A stretch of 64,000 nucleotides of DNA from Tyto alba (Eukaryota > Chordata > Aves > Strigiformes > Tytonidae), in contig NW_024881322.1 in NCBI RefSeq assembly GCF_018691265.1, forward strand, positions 11,521,989-11,585,988. The letters are read 5' to 3'. Positions 10,301 through 23,200 of the stretch are shown piece by piece (positions within the stretch are counted from its first letter, which is position 1; every line of letters starts with the position of its first letter). The position numbers were made by a program, and so were the translations under genes. The notes below the pieces were generated by a model. The model made no database searches. It saw only the letters and a list, made by a program, of their open reading frames with translations, and was not told the DNA's origin.

Positions 10301-12199
10301 AAAGCAACTCTCCATCCTCTCCCTGTGTACCCTTGCCTGACAGAAGATGAGTCAGCCACCCTCTTCTTGCATCAAGGGCATCTTCTGCAACACAGGACTA
10401 CTAAACCAGGGTATCCTTTGCCTCTTTTTGCTCCTATTTGGAAAGATCTAGAAAGTGTTCATGCAGTGTCGTCTCCAAAGTAGCACCAGTTTTAGGGAAG
10501 GGGAGCACAAAAAGCATAGGTAACCCTGACAGAGCTTTTATTTGGTTGGCTTGTTTGATGCCTCTGGACTGCCACTAGCAAATGGGCTTCTTTTAACATT
10601 GCCTGGCCTTCCTGATGCTCTCCAGAATATCTACTGGGTTCAGGGTATTCCAGAGGAGGGCAGGAGGTGGTCTTCTCTGCTAAGCACATGCAGAGGTTTG
10701 CAGAACGGGCCTCTGGGGTCATGGTTTCTTTCTCCCTGGTGTGGGTGACTGGAGGCAGAACAACTGTTAGGGATGTTGCATGGTCTTGAGAGACATATGC
10801 CTAGGGGAGCCTAATGGAGCATAGCTACAGCTGGGGTGGATCAGGAAGTTCCTAAGGGGTCTACAAACAAATGATAAAGGTAATCTTCCCCAGGGAAGGT
10901 CTGCCAAGCAACCTTTCATGGCCATTGCTCCCTATGGGGCTATTGGTATTAGAAAGCGTTCCTCTGTTTCAAAAAAAAATTTACCATCAGGATTTTAAGT
11001 AAGTTTTTGTATATATTATAGCTGCAGTTCTTTAGTTCATGTTTCCTTTCAAACCAACATTTATTGATCAACATTAACAAGTAAAACATAAACAAGTAAA
11101 AAACAAACAGCTCCGTAAAAGAAGTACTTTTTATTTGCACTTATGCTCAGTTGGAAAAGGAAATGCATAATAAAATTAATGAATTTTTTATGAGTTCCTT
11201 TTCTTTTTATTGACAAAGTGTATTTTAATAAGGACTTTATTTCCTCTTGCTTGATCCCACACTAAAGTCATGATCCCATACTTTGGACATCAGTCTGTTG
11301 CCATGGAAATGATTGCAATATCACAAAAAAATGCAGTATTACGACTTCACTGCAGGATCAAGGAGAGAGAAAAAGACAGGCTGTAAGGGATCAAATCCTT
11401 CAGAAGCAATAGCCTTAGTTATTAACACAAAGAAAGAGAACAATTATGAAAAATACATCCAAGGCAAATTCACTTATGTTTTGCAATGTTCAAGGAATAT
11501 TTTCTCTATTTTCAAAAAGCAAATGCTTTTTGAAGCACTAATGTCAGAGAGATCTTAAATGCCTACTTTCTGTTCTTCCAATCTGTAATCCCACTCACCA
11601 TTTGAAATATACTCTTTCTGTGAATGAGTCCTGGTCATTTTGTCATTCCATCCCTTCCTTATGTCCACCAAGGACCTCCTTGCCAAGTTTGTAGTCCCAT
11701 GTTATTAGTGAAAGGACTGACACTTAATTCAAAGGAATTGCTGCAATTGTAAACAGTCATTTAGTTCAGGTGGTGTGGGTGGCGGGATGAGGTGATGTGT
11801 GCCAGATCTTACCCTGAAATGGGAAAAGCACGTGGCTAGCATAACATACCGATCTGATAAGCTTTCTCTAAGCCTAAAAGTACATACTTTCAGACACTGA
11901 GTATCCCCAAGACTGTATTTTACCTCTAAAGAGTTAAAATAAAATTTCCTGTTCATTTTCACCCTTTGCTATAGCACTTCCCTATGCTGGTTGAGAACAA
12001 TTTTAATTCTTACCTAAGACAAAGCCAAGGACTTCAGGGATCCTACCAAAGAAGGATGGCCAGGCCAGTTTCAGAACTTAGACACAAACTCAAAGGTGCA
12101 AACTTTGAGCCCTTCAGTTGTACCAAGCATTTGCTTAAACCTGAAATTTCACCAAGGACCCTCCACATTCCAGCAGGGGTGCATGAATTAATTGAAGAT

Positions 12200-12231
12200 G
12201 GGGGGTGGGGGGGGGGCACGCAGAGGGGGGG
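12200..12231 (+). repeat. G-rich tract, G-quadruplex-prone
   Basis: G6, T, G10, then CACGCAGA and G7 on the plus strand. The G runs can supply four G-tracts with short loops, meeting the usual folding rule. No gene or promoter is evident nearby. Confidence 0.8.
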
Positions 12232-14039
12232 AAATGATACTTTGAAAACTTATATAGATCAATGGGGCCTGCAATATGGTGGGTGCTACCATACCCCGCT
12301 GATGTAATTCCTGACAGGAACAGCAGCCTTACAAGAGTAATAGCAACAGACACACTTTGAAAAACTCCGCAAGAGAGTTGTGACCTTAATAACTTGTTTT
12401 CAGGACATATTTGTTCTCAGGAGCTCTGTTCCAGTGATCATTTTGGGGGGTTGCCCAAAGCTGGAAAAGAGAAGAAGTGCTGCTGCAAAATTCAACTTCA
12501 GACTTTGAGCTTTAATGAGCATGACTCTCTCCCAAAATCTGCCAGCCTTGGCAGCTCCCTGAGAGCTCCTTTCCACGTATCCCACATCAAACAGTTCCCC
12601 CCTGCAACTGTGTCTCAGGAAGAAAATAGGATTTGCAGTGGTCACAGACAATACACAAGGTGCTGGAAGAAAGATTAGGGAGAAAGAAAAGAAAGCAATG
12701 GTTGAGATGAGAGAACCCATTGAGAGAACTCTTATTTTCCTTTGGATGAAGAACTTCTTTCTTCTGAACTCCAACATCCAACATGCACATGCCACAAACT
12801 TGTGATTGCTTATGAATTTAGATGTATACAACTCAGGTTTCTCAACATTACTAAATCTTCCAAGTGAGAAAGCCTAGAGCATCTGTACTACATACCAAAA
12901 GACTATTCATTCCCATTAAGAATTCACTGATTTTTTGCCTCCAGATGTGTTTTAAGCTGCTGGGAAGCCTTAGAATTCAGCAGATTAATGTGCTCTAAAT
13001 GTCATTTGATAAAGGGCACTGCTGCCAATGGTTCATTCACACTGCACAGATTTAATTACCTAAATGAAATACCCTCCAAGAAATGCATGTTGGGTTTGGT
13101 TGGGGGGTTTTGTGACTGTGGTTTTAGGTTGCTTTTTTTATTAAAACTCTACTTCAGTTTGTATTTTTTTCCTTTTTAATTGGAATTAATTTCCCTAGCT
13201 GTTTTATTTTAGAAAACACCTGGAATGGGGCTATTATTTCAAAGAGGTAATTATGAAATTAGAAATATAACTATGATACTTATTTCTTTAATTACAGATA
13301 TAAATAGGGACTATAACACAGAAACTGCTTACAGATATCTTCCTGGATTTTGCTGGAAGAAAACTGCAGAATCTGCTACTCATCTAATTCCAAGGAGACA
13401 CAAACCAAGCTGAAATGAAGAGGTTGCTAAATCTACTACTCAGTTCTGCCTGAAACTTTGACGAGGCCCTTCTGCATCACAGCCCTGTTTGTGCAACCAG
13501 AGTAAAAACTGTGAGCTCTTGTTTTGTTTTGCTTTAAAGTATCCTCAGATTTTAGTACATCATTGAAATCAAACAACAATATCTGCAGGTCTTACTGCAG
13601 AAAGCAGGACTTCTCTGATCCTGGAAGAAGCACAGCAGGATAAAAGCACAATAGCAGCCCATACCCTTTGCCAGAAGTCTTAGCCACTTGCCTTTTCAAG
13701 CTGGAAAAGTTAATCCCATATTGAAATGTCTACAGATAAAACAGTGGCAGCACCAGTTGATACAGAGAAGTGAGTGCATTAAAGGAAGGTGACACTGAAG
13801 GTTTTTAAGAGCAGGCAGGGTAAGACCATCTCAGGAGTAAAATGACTGCAGTCGATCTCATGCAGGGCTATGGGGTCTCTCAGAGCCTCTCCCAGCTCTA
13901 TGGGACCATGAAAAGACAGAGCCTGCACTTCAGGGGACCCGGGCCAGCACAGCCCAGTACAGGACAGAGACAGCAACACCAGCAACCAGAACAAAATGCA
14001 GTTATTCGCCATCCCTATTCAAAGCCCTCTGTTATTTAA

Positions 14040-14420
14040 ACTGGTCACAGTGACAGCTGTAATTAGACACTCTTAACACAGCATGGTGCTTTTCAGAAAT
14101 CAAGGCACGCCCCCACACCCCGCCCCCTTCCAAGAGTCATGTCAAAGGGCAACTTCCACAACTGCTGCCTGCTGACCCCTCTCTGACATGACTTGATCAT
14201 TCTCCGTTATTGATCTCAGCCCTTTTTTCCATCCGTGACTCCCAAGCCACCTGCCAGGTAATAAAAATCTGCATCAAAATGCACAGCACACAGGGTGCTG
14301 CGAGCCAGAAGCGACATTTGTCTTACAGACCTGGAAACCTGACAGTGTTGATAGGGGCCAGTTATCACAGCGTTGTTTGATCTTTCTGCTGAGGTTGTAA
14401 ATAACTTCCATGGGCAGCCA
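14040..14420. promoter_or_regulatory. Candidate conserved noncoding / enhancer-like block
   Basis: No simple repeats, no long open frame and dense transcription-factor-like words: CAGCTGTAATTAGAC (E-box beside a homeodomain core), a Sp/KLF-type C-rich box at 14107-14129, TGACATGACTTGATCATT, GATAAATGC-like and TTATCA GATA-type cores, and TTGTTTGATCTTT. This texture is typical of vertebrate enhancers, but conservation cannot be judged from one sequence, so this is inference. Confidence 0.2.
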
Positions 14421-16859
14421 AATGGGGATAGAAAGAGAAAGTCTGCAGCAGTAACTGTGAAAGCAAGGTGCTGCTGTCTCAGTGGCAGAAGTAGTTAGGC
14501 AACATAAGCAGCCCCTGCTGTCTACAAATCTCTAAAGACTGTAAGTTTCAAATAGAATGTTTAGGATGCTGCTTTTTTCTTGCACCATCATTAATTAGGT
14601 CTTTTTCTTTTAGCGCATCGCCGTCTCTCAAGATCTGCGTTCAGATGCATGCCCAAAACAAGCATCTCAAAATGGGTTAATGGAGCCCTGTAAGGGTATG
14701 TGACATTTCAAGCGCAGTCTCACTCAGATAGGAAAATTCTGCATTCCTTCACTCTCCAGAGCATCTCCAAGCTCCATATGCCAAAAGAAACAAATGTACC
14801 CACTGAGCGTGGTTAACAGCTAACAGTGGTCTGGGGCAGAGCTGTCTCTTCTCACTCCCTCTTTCCCCCACAAGGTGAAAGTCCACAATCTGCCTTGTGT
14901 GGCTATGTGAGATGTATCTGAATTACACACTGCTTCCTAAAAACCCACTATGCCATGTTTACAGTGAAAAGTCAGTGTAGTAACCCAGCATGCTACTGAA
15001 ACAGAAGCAACAAAGACCTCGCGTTAATGCCATGTGCATTGCCAAAGAGGTGAAGCTCCTAGATCTGACTCTGGCTCCCTGATTTTCCATTCCCATTCCA
15101 GCTCTCCAGCCCTGAATGAGAATAAGTTAAAGCAAACCGTGAGAGAAGAAAGACTGGAGACAAATCAGGAAAGGGGGGCACAGGGAATAAAGGCAAACTG
15201 GCAACAGCTGTTCTCTGGCTTGGCACACAGACTTAAACAGGTCTCAGGTGTGCAAATTTGAATAAAAAAAACCCAACAACAACAACAAAATAATCCATTC
15301 CTCCTGTAGAAATTTATTTTGTTGGGTCCACGTGACACCAACTGGACCAAGCAGTTTCTGAGCAAAACCAGAACTCCAAATGCATGATGCTAATCCTCAA
15401 ACCTTTAAAGATCATCTGCAATTGGGCCTGCCTCATCACTCGATGTTTATTAAACATTGTTCACTAAACAGCCTTTTTGGTGTGAGGCTGACTTTCTGAA
15501 TTTATGAAAAGTATCAACTCAGTTGCTGTTGTTATCACAGTCTAGAAGATATATTGGGACATCTTTGGTCCCATTTTCCTACCTGGAAGATTTTCAGCAC
15601 CCTCCACTGATCAGGTGTAAGTTCAATGGCAGAACAAATTTCTTCTAGTCTCTTTATTTACAGTAAGACACACTGAAATTAAGCCCAGTGTATGATCACA
15701 TTTTTACAGCAAGTATATTGGCTGTCTTAGGAAATCAAAGTACACACATGAGGCTTTCATTTCAACCTCAAAATTACTAGTATTGACAGTGATTAAAGTC
15801 TGTCACACTGAGCACAGGTTTTGAAGACACTTAAGAAATGAATTGGTATTTTCACTCTAGTTTTTGCATGACAGTGGATACCATCAAACCTAGGTACAAT
15901 TGGGGGGGGGGGGGAAGGGGACGGGCAGGGAGCAAACTCTTATTTCATATCCATGGGGGATGATACTTTAACAGTTACCATTAAAGTACCAGAAATGCTG
16001 CAGTCAGGGAAGTTGCCGAAGCTATAGGCTTTTTCTTTAATAAATAAATCAAAACTACAGTATTTTTTCGGGCTGTCACAGTCCAGCCCCTTTCATAAAC
16101 ACTAAAAACATCTGCTTAAAATAATCCTTGTTTCCATCCAGTTGTTCAAGGTTTTCTACCAAGAGACTTTTTATTCATCATCTTCTCTCAGATATGTATG
16201 TGGTGCCTACATAAATAGATGGTAATGTATTTAAGGAAGGTTTGTACGATTTTTTCACTCTGTTTTTTGATAGACAGGACAAAACAGATAGCTTTTTATT
16301 TTATGAAAAAAAGAAAAAAATGGAAGCAGACACAGAAAAATCTAGCCTGTTGTTTTATTAGATCACAGAATAATTTGACACAAGACATGAAAATTTTGTA
16401 ACTGCTCTCATCTATGCCATCTTTCAATCTTAATGCAGTACAAAGATTACCCTGCAAACTTGTCCCCACACTATTTAATCTTTTTTGACTAACTTTTTCC
16501 CTTTCTTTCTGAATTATTACTGTACAGGTATAAATGGATTTGCAGCACTAGAGTTAAGGACCTAGATCTCCTCTCCTTTATGCAAAAGTAAAATGAGGGA
16601 TTACTCCAATGAGGACACCTCTAAAACTCACTAAATTGTACCAAACACATTCCTATTCTCGAGGCAACATTTTTCTCTTGAAAAACAATAAAAACCCCAA
16701 ACTTATCTAATGGTTTCAAATGGGTAGTTTATGAGATCTGACACTTTTGAGGCCAGAGGAAATTTTATTTTAATGAATTGAATTTATGGAAGCACTTAGG
16801 TTGGATCATTACTCTCAGAGCTATAATTCTTAACTTGAAATAGTGACTTAAAGCTAGAT
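14421..16859. other. Non-coding sequence, no gene seen
   Basis: No recognised element apart from the G-rich tract at 15902-15930. Frames are short. The region 16000-16860 is strongly AT-rich. Confidence 0.6.
15902..15930 (+). repeat. G13 run and flanking G tracts, G-quadruplex-prone
   Basis: G13, AA, G4, AC, G3, CA, G3 on the plus strand. Four or more G-tracts with loops of two bases, a strong quadruplex candidate by the standard pattern. The G13 itself is likely unstable in length. Confidence 0.85.
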
Positions 16860-17220
16860 TTGATCCTAAAAGGACGATGTTCTGCCCAACGTAGGTGCCT
16901 CCCTGCAAAGTTACAACCCAGAAGATTTTGCTCAGTTGCAACCTTTCCCTGGAAGCAGTTGAACTCCTTTCTTTTTCAACTGAAAGCGGTCGCATGCCTT
17001 GAGCTGCTCTCCCCAGCCTGCCGGGGACAGCAGCAGTGGCACCCTGTTCTGGCCTGAGGCAAAGCCGGGCTGGAGCGAGCACAGCTATGAAAGGCTGCAC
17101 CAGTGGCTCTCCTGTCCAGGATCCCTCTTTAGGGCGAAGGGAGACAAAACCCCTTTCCCAAAATGAGCTCTCCAGCCACCCCGTTTTGGGAGAGAGCACG
17201 CGCTGCTCTGACTGTCAAAG
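16860..17220. promoter_or_regulatory. CpG-enriched patch
   Basis: About 11 CpG by hand count in about 360 bp, clustered at 16987-17210 (AAGCGGTCGC, GCCGGGG, GGGCGAAGGG, CACGCGC). Overlapping open frames on both strands (144 codons minus, 163 codons plus) have no recognisable domain and are typical of GC-rich chance frames. No TATA element or clear first exon. Confidence 0.22.
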
Positions 17221-19559
17221 CTGTGATGCCATGCAGGAAGGGGTTCAAGGGGGAGGAAGAAGAGGTGAGGACAAGGACATTCCCCTGGTCAAGTCACTGC
17301 CCTGTCCTTCCACAGCAGCAGCTATGAGAGGTATTTTTTCCACATTCTGCGACAGTTGCATCCAAATCTGTGCTTGTGCCCGTGAAATATCCTCCCTTCC
17401 ATCTGACAACAGATACAGCACAGGTGGAAGCCCCTCCATCCAGTGCCAAGGATCAGCAGAGGTGAAGAACCCCACCTCAGTTTCTCATCTAAGTTTGTTG
17501 CTTACACGTAGCAAGAGTTTTCTCTAGTCCATAACTAGTGCAGCACTCAGCAGTGCAACAAGCTTCTACATTAATAAAATCCTGGGGGTAAGTGAGGATT
17601 TCGGTACACAGACTAAAATACCATGGAAATTAACTGAAGCAATTTGTGATTTTAATTCTTTTTTTTTTTCCCCCTCACAATCTGCTCAATGCGGAAGATT
17701 ACCATGATCTTCTTATGTAAGTTAAATGAAGTAGCATAGGCCATTCCCATGTCATCCAAGAAGTATAACTTATCTATTGTATAAGGCCTACAAATTCTTC
17801 AAACCTAGACTGATTTCAGTAATTGCAATTTCAAAAACCAAGACAATACGCACACTACAACCCACCACCTTACTGTTTTACCAGAAGGCCTTTAGATGAA
17901 CAGCCTCTACTATCCACTGTGTTAGAAACAGTTTCCTGTCATTACTAATAACAATGAGAACAGATTTTCAAGTTTTCATCACCTTTCCTTTTTGAGCTGT
18001 TTTATGGCTCATATTATCAACATTTATTATCAACACAAAAATATAGTGCTGCATTGACACTTGCATTCAAACCAGACCCCTAAAGAATTCAAAGTTACTG
18101 CTTCACTTACAGCTACAGTCTAAGACAGCTTCCATACTGCAGTCACTCCACTAATATTGTATCACATCCAGCTCAGACTCACAGCCAAGACAATATTAGC
18201 ATAAGATTCACTCACTTAGTCACTTGTGCACGGATACACAGACACACAGAGCTCTTCCAACTTCTTTTAAAAACAACTTTTCAATTTCAGGCATTTTACA
18301 AAACCATTAAGCCCTTTTCGTTAAAGTGATATTTCTGACACCAGCTGACAAGAAGAAAGAAAAATTAAAGTGAAAGCTATTGTTCTATCCTAATCCGCTG
18401 CACCGTGATTAGGATGATGCACTGGCTGGATAACTGCATCTGTAGGTTTGAGATGTGTCTTACATGTTTAGGCAAAGAACAATGAACTCTAGACACAAGG
18501 GCTTATGAAACAGCAGTTTGGGAATATATAAGTTACTATCCTTCTCTCATGTATTTCAGAGAATTATCTTGATACAGTCAAAAGGTCCAAAAGGTAGAGC
18601 TGTGCGTTACCAGCAGTGCCATGCAACACTGCCAGGCTCCCAGGCTGACGGCACTAGTGCAGCCTATGAAATTTCTTAGTTTGCGACAAAGACTAAATTA
18701 ATTACACAAGTATCTTATTTCTTTTCTTTATCTTTGTTCATTTTTCAAAGACCTTTCTAACAGTGTTTTATAATGAAAACCAAGGGGGTAAAGTTTTCTG
18801 CCTTTTCTATAATTTGGTTCCCTTAGATTTGCTAATTCCACTGAATTCTTCCAGTAACTACCTCGCTATTTACCACTCAGCAGAGGTCTGATACCTTCCC
18901 TACAGAGACAAGTACCTTTGCCTTCTCCTTTGGGCTCTTCATACTCCTCCAAATTATTCTGATTGATACAGACCTCGATCCATGATAATTATGCAGAGCT
19001 TCTCTTATAAAGTGCAGTTCCTATGGCAACAGCATTGGGCGAACAGGTGCGTGGAAAGCTGTGATATATTAAACAACAGCTACCCTCTGCCTCTGTGATG
19101 CAGATTGCCATTCACAGGGTTTATTTATAGCAGGTAGTAATTAATCCATGTGAATCTCATCCCATTGAGAAGGAAAAAGACAAAAATGCACAGAATGATT
19201 AGCAAGAGTCCCAGTTATCCCCATACCTTTGATTCTGAAAATCGCCATCAGATAAGTCGAACACCGAATTGTTGAATTATCGTTTGTGTGGAGATGCCAG
19301 TATGAGAAACGCTGAGCCACTGCCTGACAGACACCTTGTACCCTCACTGCTGCAGCGCTGAAACGGGCTTTAGTGTTGCTGCAGTGGAGGTGGAGGAACA
19401 AAATATAGACATTGCTCTGTTTAAAAAGAAAAAAAAAACTAGATATAGGTTTTGGTTGGCTTTTCTTGGGGGCCCATAATGCTGAGTCAAGTGGGCATCA
19501 AGCGCATGGCACAGGGCCTCAAAACCTTTGACAGGAATGACAGAAACCAGATTTTAGCC

Positions 19560-19625
19560 CGGATATCAGCTCCCTCTGTGGCCTGAAGCAAGTACTTCAA
19601 CCTCCCTTCCTCAGATATGACTTCC
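19560..19625 (+). mobile_element. Possible MIR-like SINE relic
   Basis: The stretch CTGTGGCCTGAAGCAAGTAC, continuing with TTCAACCTCCCTTCCTCAGATATGA, resembles the conserved MIR core (tgtgaccttgggcaagt, then cacttaacctctctgagcctcag). Preceding bases CCCGGATATCAGCTCCCTC loosely fit the part just upstream. Only about 60 bp can be matched by eye with many differences, so this is tentative. Confidence 0.35.
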
Positions 19626-20226
19626 ATAAGGCCTCTTTTTCTGAGGCTACAGAGAAATGATCTGAAAACATTTCAAAAATTAAACAACTAGTTCTTGTGC
19701 TACAAAGTAGAGTAGGCTCACATTTTAAAAAACTGTATGTAGTAGATGCACCTGAACTGCTCTCTGCCTATCTCAGCCCTGTGTTTTAGAGCTCCTTGAG
19801 TAACACAGGTAAGCTTGGGAAGCCAAAACGGAACACCACCACCTTTGTGGCTGGTGAGAACCATGATTCATATTGTAATGAGTATAGCAATACCATTACT
19901 AGATGGACTTCTTGGATCTTGGCTATGTCTCAGTTTTCATTCTTTATTTTTCTTTCTTATGACTACATGAATGATCATGGTTGACTGAAAAGGTTCCCCT
20001 CCAAAAAAGAGACAATAATAGAAAATGAACACATGATCAAAATAACCTTCACCAAAAAAAAAAAAATCAATATACATCTTAGATGAAAGTGTATGGTTTG
20101 GAGCATAAGGTTGAGAAGGTATAGAGATGACCCCCTACTGCTGTGGATACCACTAGAAATATTTTTGCAAGCAAATGTTAATCACAATTACTGCAAAACC
20201 TACATATTTTTCCACTGCTCTGTTTT

Positions 20227-20229
<3 letters not shown>

Positions 20230-20266
<37 letters not shown>
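20230..20266. repeat. T37 homopolymer
   Basis: Longest pure homopolymer of the window, followed by AAACATTGAACC. On the minus strand it is an A37 tract. I could not recognise a retrotransposed body on the minus strand to its left. Confidence 0.95.
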
Positions 20267-20270
<4 letters not shown>

Positions 20271-23200
20271 ATTGAACCACCAGCAGTTGTGGGCCAGATC
20301 AGTCACAGGCAATATAGCCTGATCTACCTCAGTCTCAGGGCCCTCTGAAACCATCAGATAAATAGGGCTACAGATTACAATCATTACCAGGTGGAAGGCA
20401 CTGATTTTTTTTTCCTCAGCCCCCCAACCTTAAGTGAAAACTTTGGGAGCACAACAGCCTGGAAGCGTTTGAGCCTGGAGAGCCTTCAGAAAGCTGATAG
20501 CCCAGGGCAGAGACTGAACATCCCTTGCAGGGGGACTTGGAAGTGCTTCTCCATCCTTAGGGATGGCTTGCCAGAACAACACAGAATAGCTGGGGGAGTT
20601 TGTCAGAGTTTGAAGGACTTTTTGCTGACTTGGAAGCCACCACCTACTACCCTTTGAAGTTAAGCAGCTATGGTGTTGGAGACGTCGCAGATTATTCCAG
20701 GAATCATACAAAGCCAACTAAGTCAAGATGCAACTCCACCTATAGACCAAGGCAGCACCTTGATCTTGTTTCACCAGATTCAGCTTAGAACTTTGCACGC
20801 AACAGCTAAACGTGTAATTCTAAGAGAAAGAAAAAAAATCATGATGGCATAGCAATTATTCATTTCCTGAATAGACCCAGTTATATCAGTGTATGAAAAA
20901 TGAAGGCTGCATAGGTATGTGTCTAACCTGCTGGGAAACCCTCCCATGATAAAATTCTTCTTGGGAATATAAATATTTCATAGAACTGGGTTACACATGA
21001 TTTGAACCCTGATATAAATCACTGTCTACTCAGACCCAGACCTAGTTCTGGGACCAAGCACTCCACATCCCACCTTGCAGAAGGCCCTACAAAGCTGAGT
21101 TAGGAGGTGATGTTGGATAGCATGGGGCACTAGATAGAATATAACACTTCGACTTTTGAGAGACTTAATCCCCTTTTCCTGAGTCTAGCACAAAATAAGT
21201 ACACATTAGACCCCCGTTACAGCAGATCTGATGTATGTTTGTTGAAATCCATTAGCTCTGTTTCCATTTTATGCTAGAAAACGCGCTCTCAGAACAGTGC
21301 AGGTGAATAAATTACTCTTGCAAACCAAGCTAATTTTGACAGCAAGGTCTGCTTGATATGGCTTTCCAACTGCCCAGGGATAGCTGCATCATACTCTAAC
21401 AGGTTCCACACCACAAGACGAGGGACAGCTGGAGAATAGGACACCACAGCCATAACTGCCATTAGCACCCTGGATGTGTCAGGGATTCAGAGCCTGGTAC
21501 AGATACCATTTATATATAAGTTGCACCAGTTAAAATTCTGCTAAAGTGAAAAATCCCAGCTGGAATATCCAAGAAGACTTCAGCCCTGTTTTGCCATCTG
21601 AGCAGGAAAGAGAGGCTCAAGCATCTCACCAGCTGCAGTTTTACATTAAAGTCAAACCTGAGCCCCTCCGATCTTCTGGTTGTTCAAATCCCTGATTCAG
21701 ACAGAGTTTTTTAAGCGTTCTCTGCCTCCTTCAAGAGCCTAACCCAGGTCCTAGATCTGAACTCCCCATGCTTTCCAAAACCTTTAATTTTCCAGAGGTC
21801 TGTGACAGGACACAGAGACCAGTGTAGCACTGGAAGCCCACATCTACTGCAGGTTAACACATAACCTCTTTAAGTTACATCAGTTGAAGCCACATCCCTT
21901 AAATCAGCCTTCAAAACTGACTCTTTTACCATCAAGCCCTTAAATAATTGTCAGCAAGGAGGAGGAGAGGCTACTGGCAACTTCTGAAGTGTATTCCAGC
22001 CCATGTCTGCTCCTCGAAATAAGTTGTAAGGAGAGCTATGCAAACACACTTTTTCAGTAATCTCTCCCCAGTGCTTCCCCCTCTCATGCCTGTTATACTT
22101 TGCAGTGGAGTCTGGTTTCCAATTAGACTGCAGCCTCTCCCAGCAGGACCCATCTCTTATGCTGGTATAGCACAACTACACTGCAAGTTATAGTTAATAA
22201 TAATGTATACTCCAGTGCTGATGGAGTTGCGGTGATCCGAGGACATAAGCAAGACAAAGTTTGAACGGAAAGAAAAAAATACCTTTTTTTGTTGTTTTCT
22301 TAAACTGACTGCAAGAGGTAGAAAAGGCAGAAAATCCTTGTATGCCCAGGAGCTTGCCTACTTTTTCCAGCTCTACCAGTTAGTTCAATAAATGACAGTA
22401 CTTGCTTTGCCTAATAATTATGTCTAATGTCAAGAGAGCTAAGGTCTCATTTAAACTCTATTTAAGCAGGATTTTAAATTAAGGCATGCAAACTTAGCAC
22501 TCTTTACAGTGAGATCCCTTGTGTGCATAAAAAGAGGGTGGACTGCATGGGTCACCACTAGAACCCATTTAGCAATAGCCATTGGAATTTTTTGCCCTCC
22601 CCTAGCAAAGCTGTAAATATTACAATGTCGTGCATGGCTTGCACTAAGTCATCCTCTTTTTACATCAAGCATACAGTTCTCCATTTTGAATGCCTTTCCA
22701 GGGTCTCCACTCCAAGGAAACGTCAAGTTGTTCTAACATAAGGAGCCTATAATGACCCTCTTCAGCAAATTCACATTCTGCTCATGATCTATACATTGCT
22801 TTTTTGTAGGTGCTGTCATGTTTCTGTATCCAGAGAACAGGAACACTCTCTTCTCCACTTATGTTGGCTCCAAAGGTCCGACTGCTCTTAGAAACACTCT
22901 CTCAGAAATAATGCCAGATCAAAAATTATCACAGACTGATTGAAATACTGATAGGAAAATAGATAAAGGAAAAAAGGAAACTACTGTGATAACCCACCAT
23001 CTAGCTGCCAGTGCATGGCTGTAAAATAATTCAACCAGAATAAAGTTCAAACTAAACTCTTAAATCTTCCAGACTGTGGAAAATTTGTAATAACCATCCA
23101 GTCAACCTCTGGAGATGTAAGGGAAAATTGCAAGTCATCAACAGCATTAACGTCACATGGGAAACTGTCTCTATGAAAAAATTCAGCGTCTACTGATACT

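Larger units (their letters stand above)
6851..14039. other. Non-coding unique sequence, no gene recognised
   Basis: No supported gene. It contains A/C low-complexity tracts (7285-7335 and around 9600-9652), the G-rich tract at 12200-12231 and an RFX X-box-like 14-mer at 11297-11310. A 54-codon open frame at 7948-8112 with protein-like composition is discussed under findings. The longer chance frames here (for example the 143-codon minus frame at 12400-12831) show no domain. Confidence 0.55.

Noticed and set aside
12400..12831. 143-codon minus frame
   Set aside because: Phenylalanine/serine-rich chance frame without motif or splice support.
17036..17527. 163-codon plus-strand frame
   Set aside because: Overlaps a 144-codon minus frame and a 76-codon minus frame; explained by local GC content; no domain.
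19780..19813. Possible 32-bp exon (CTGCCTATCTCAG ... CACAG/GTAAGC)
   Set aside because: All three frames contain a stop; could only be a noncoding exon and nothing supports one.
20640..20720. GAAGTTAAGCAG words resembling 5S rRNA
   Set aside because: Only about 12 bases match; the rest of the 5S sequence and its internal promoter are absent.
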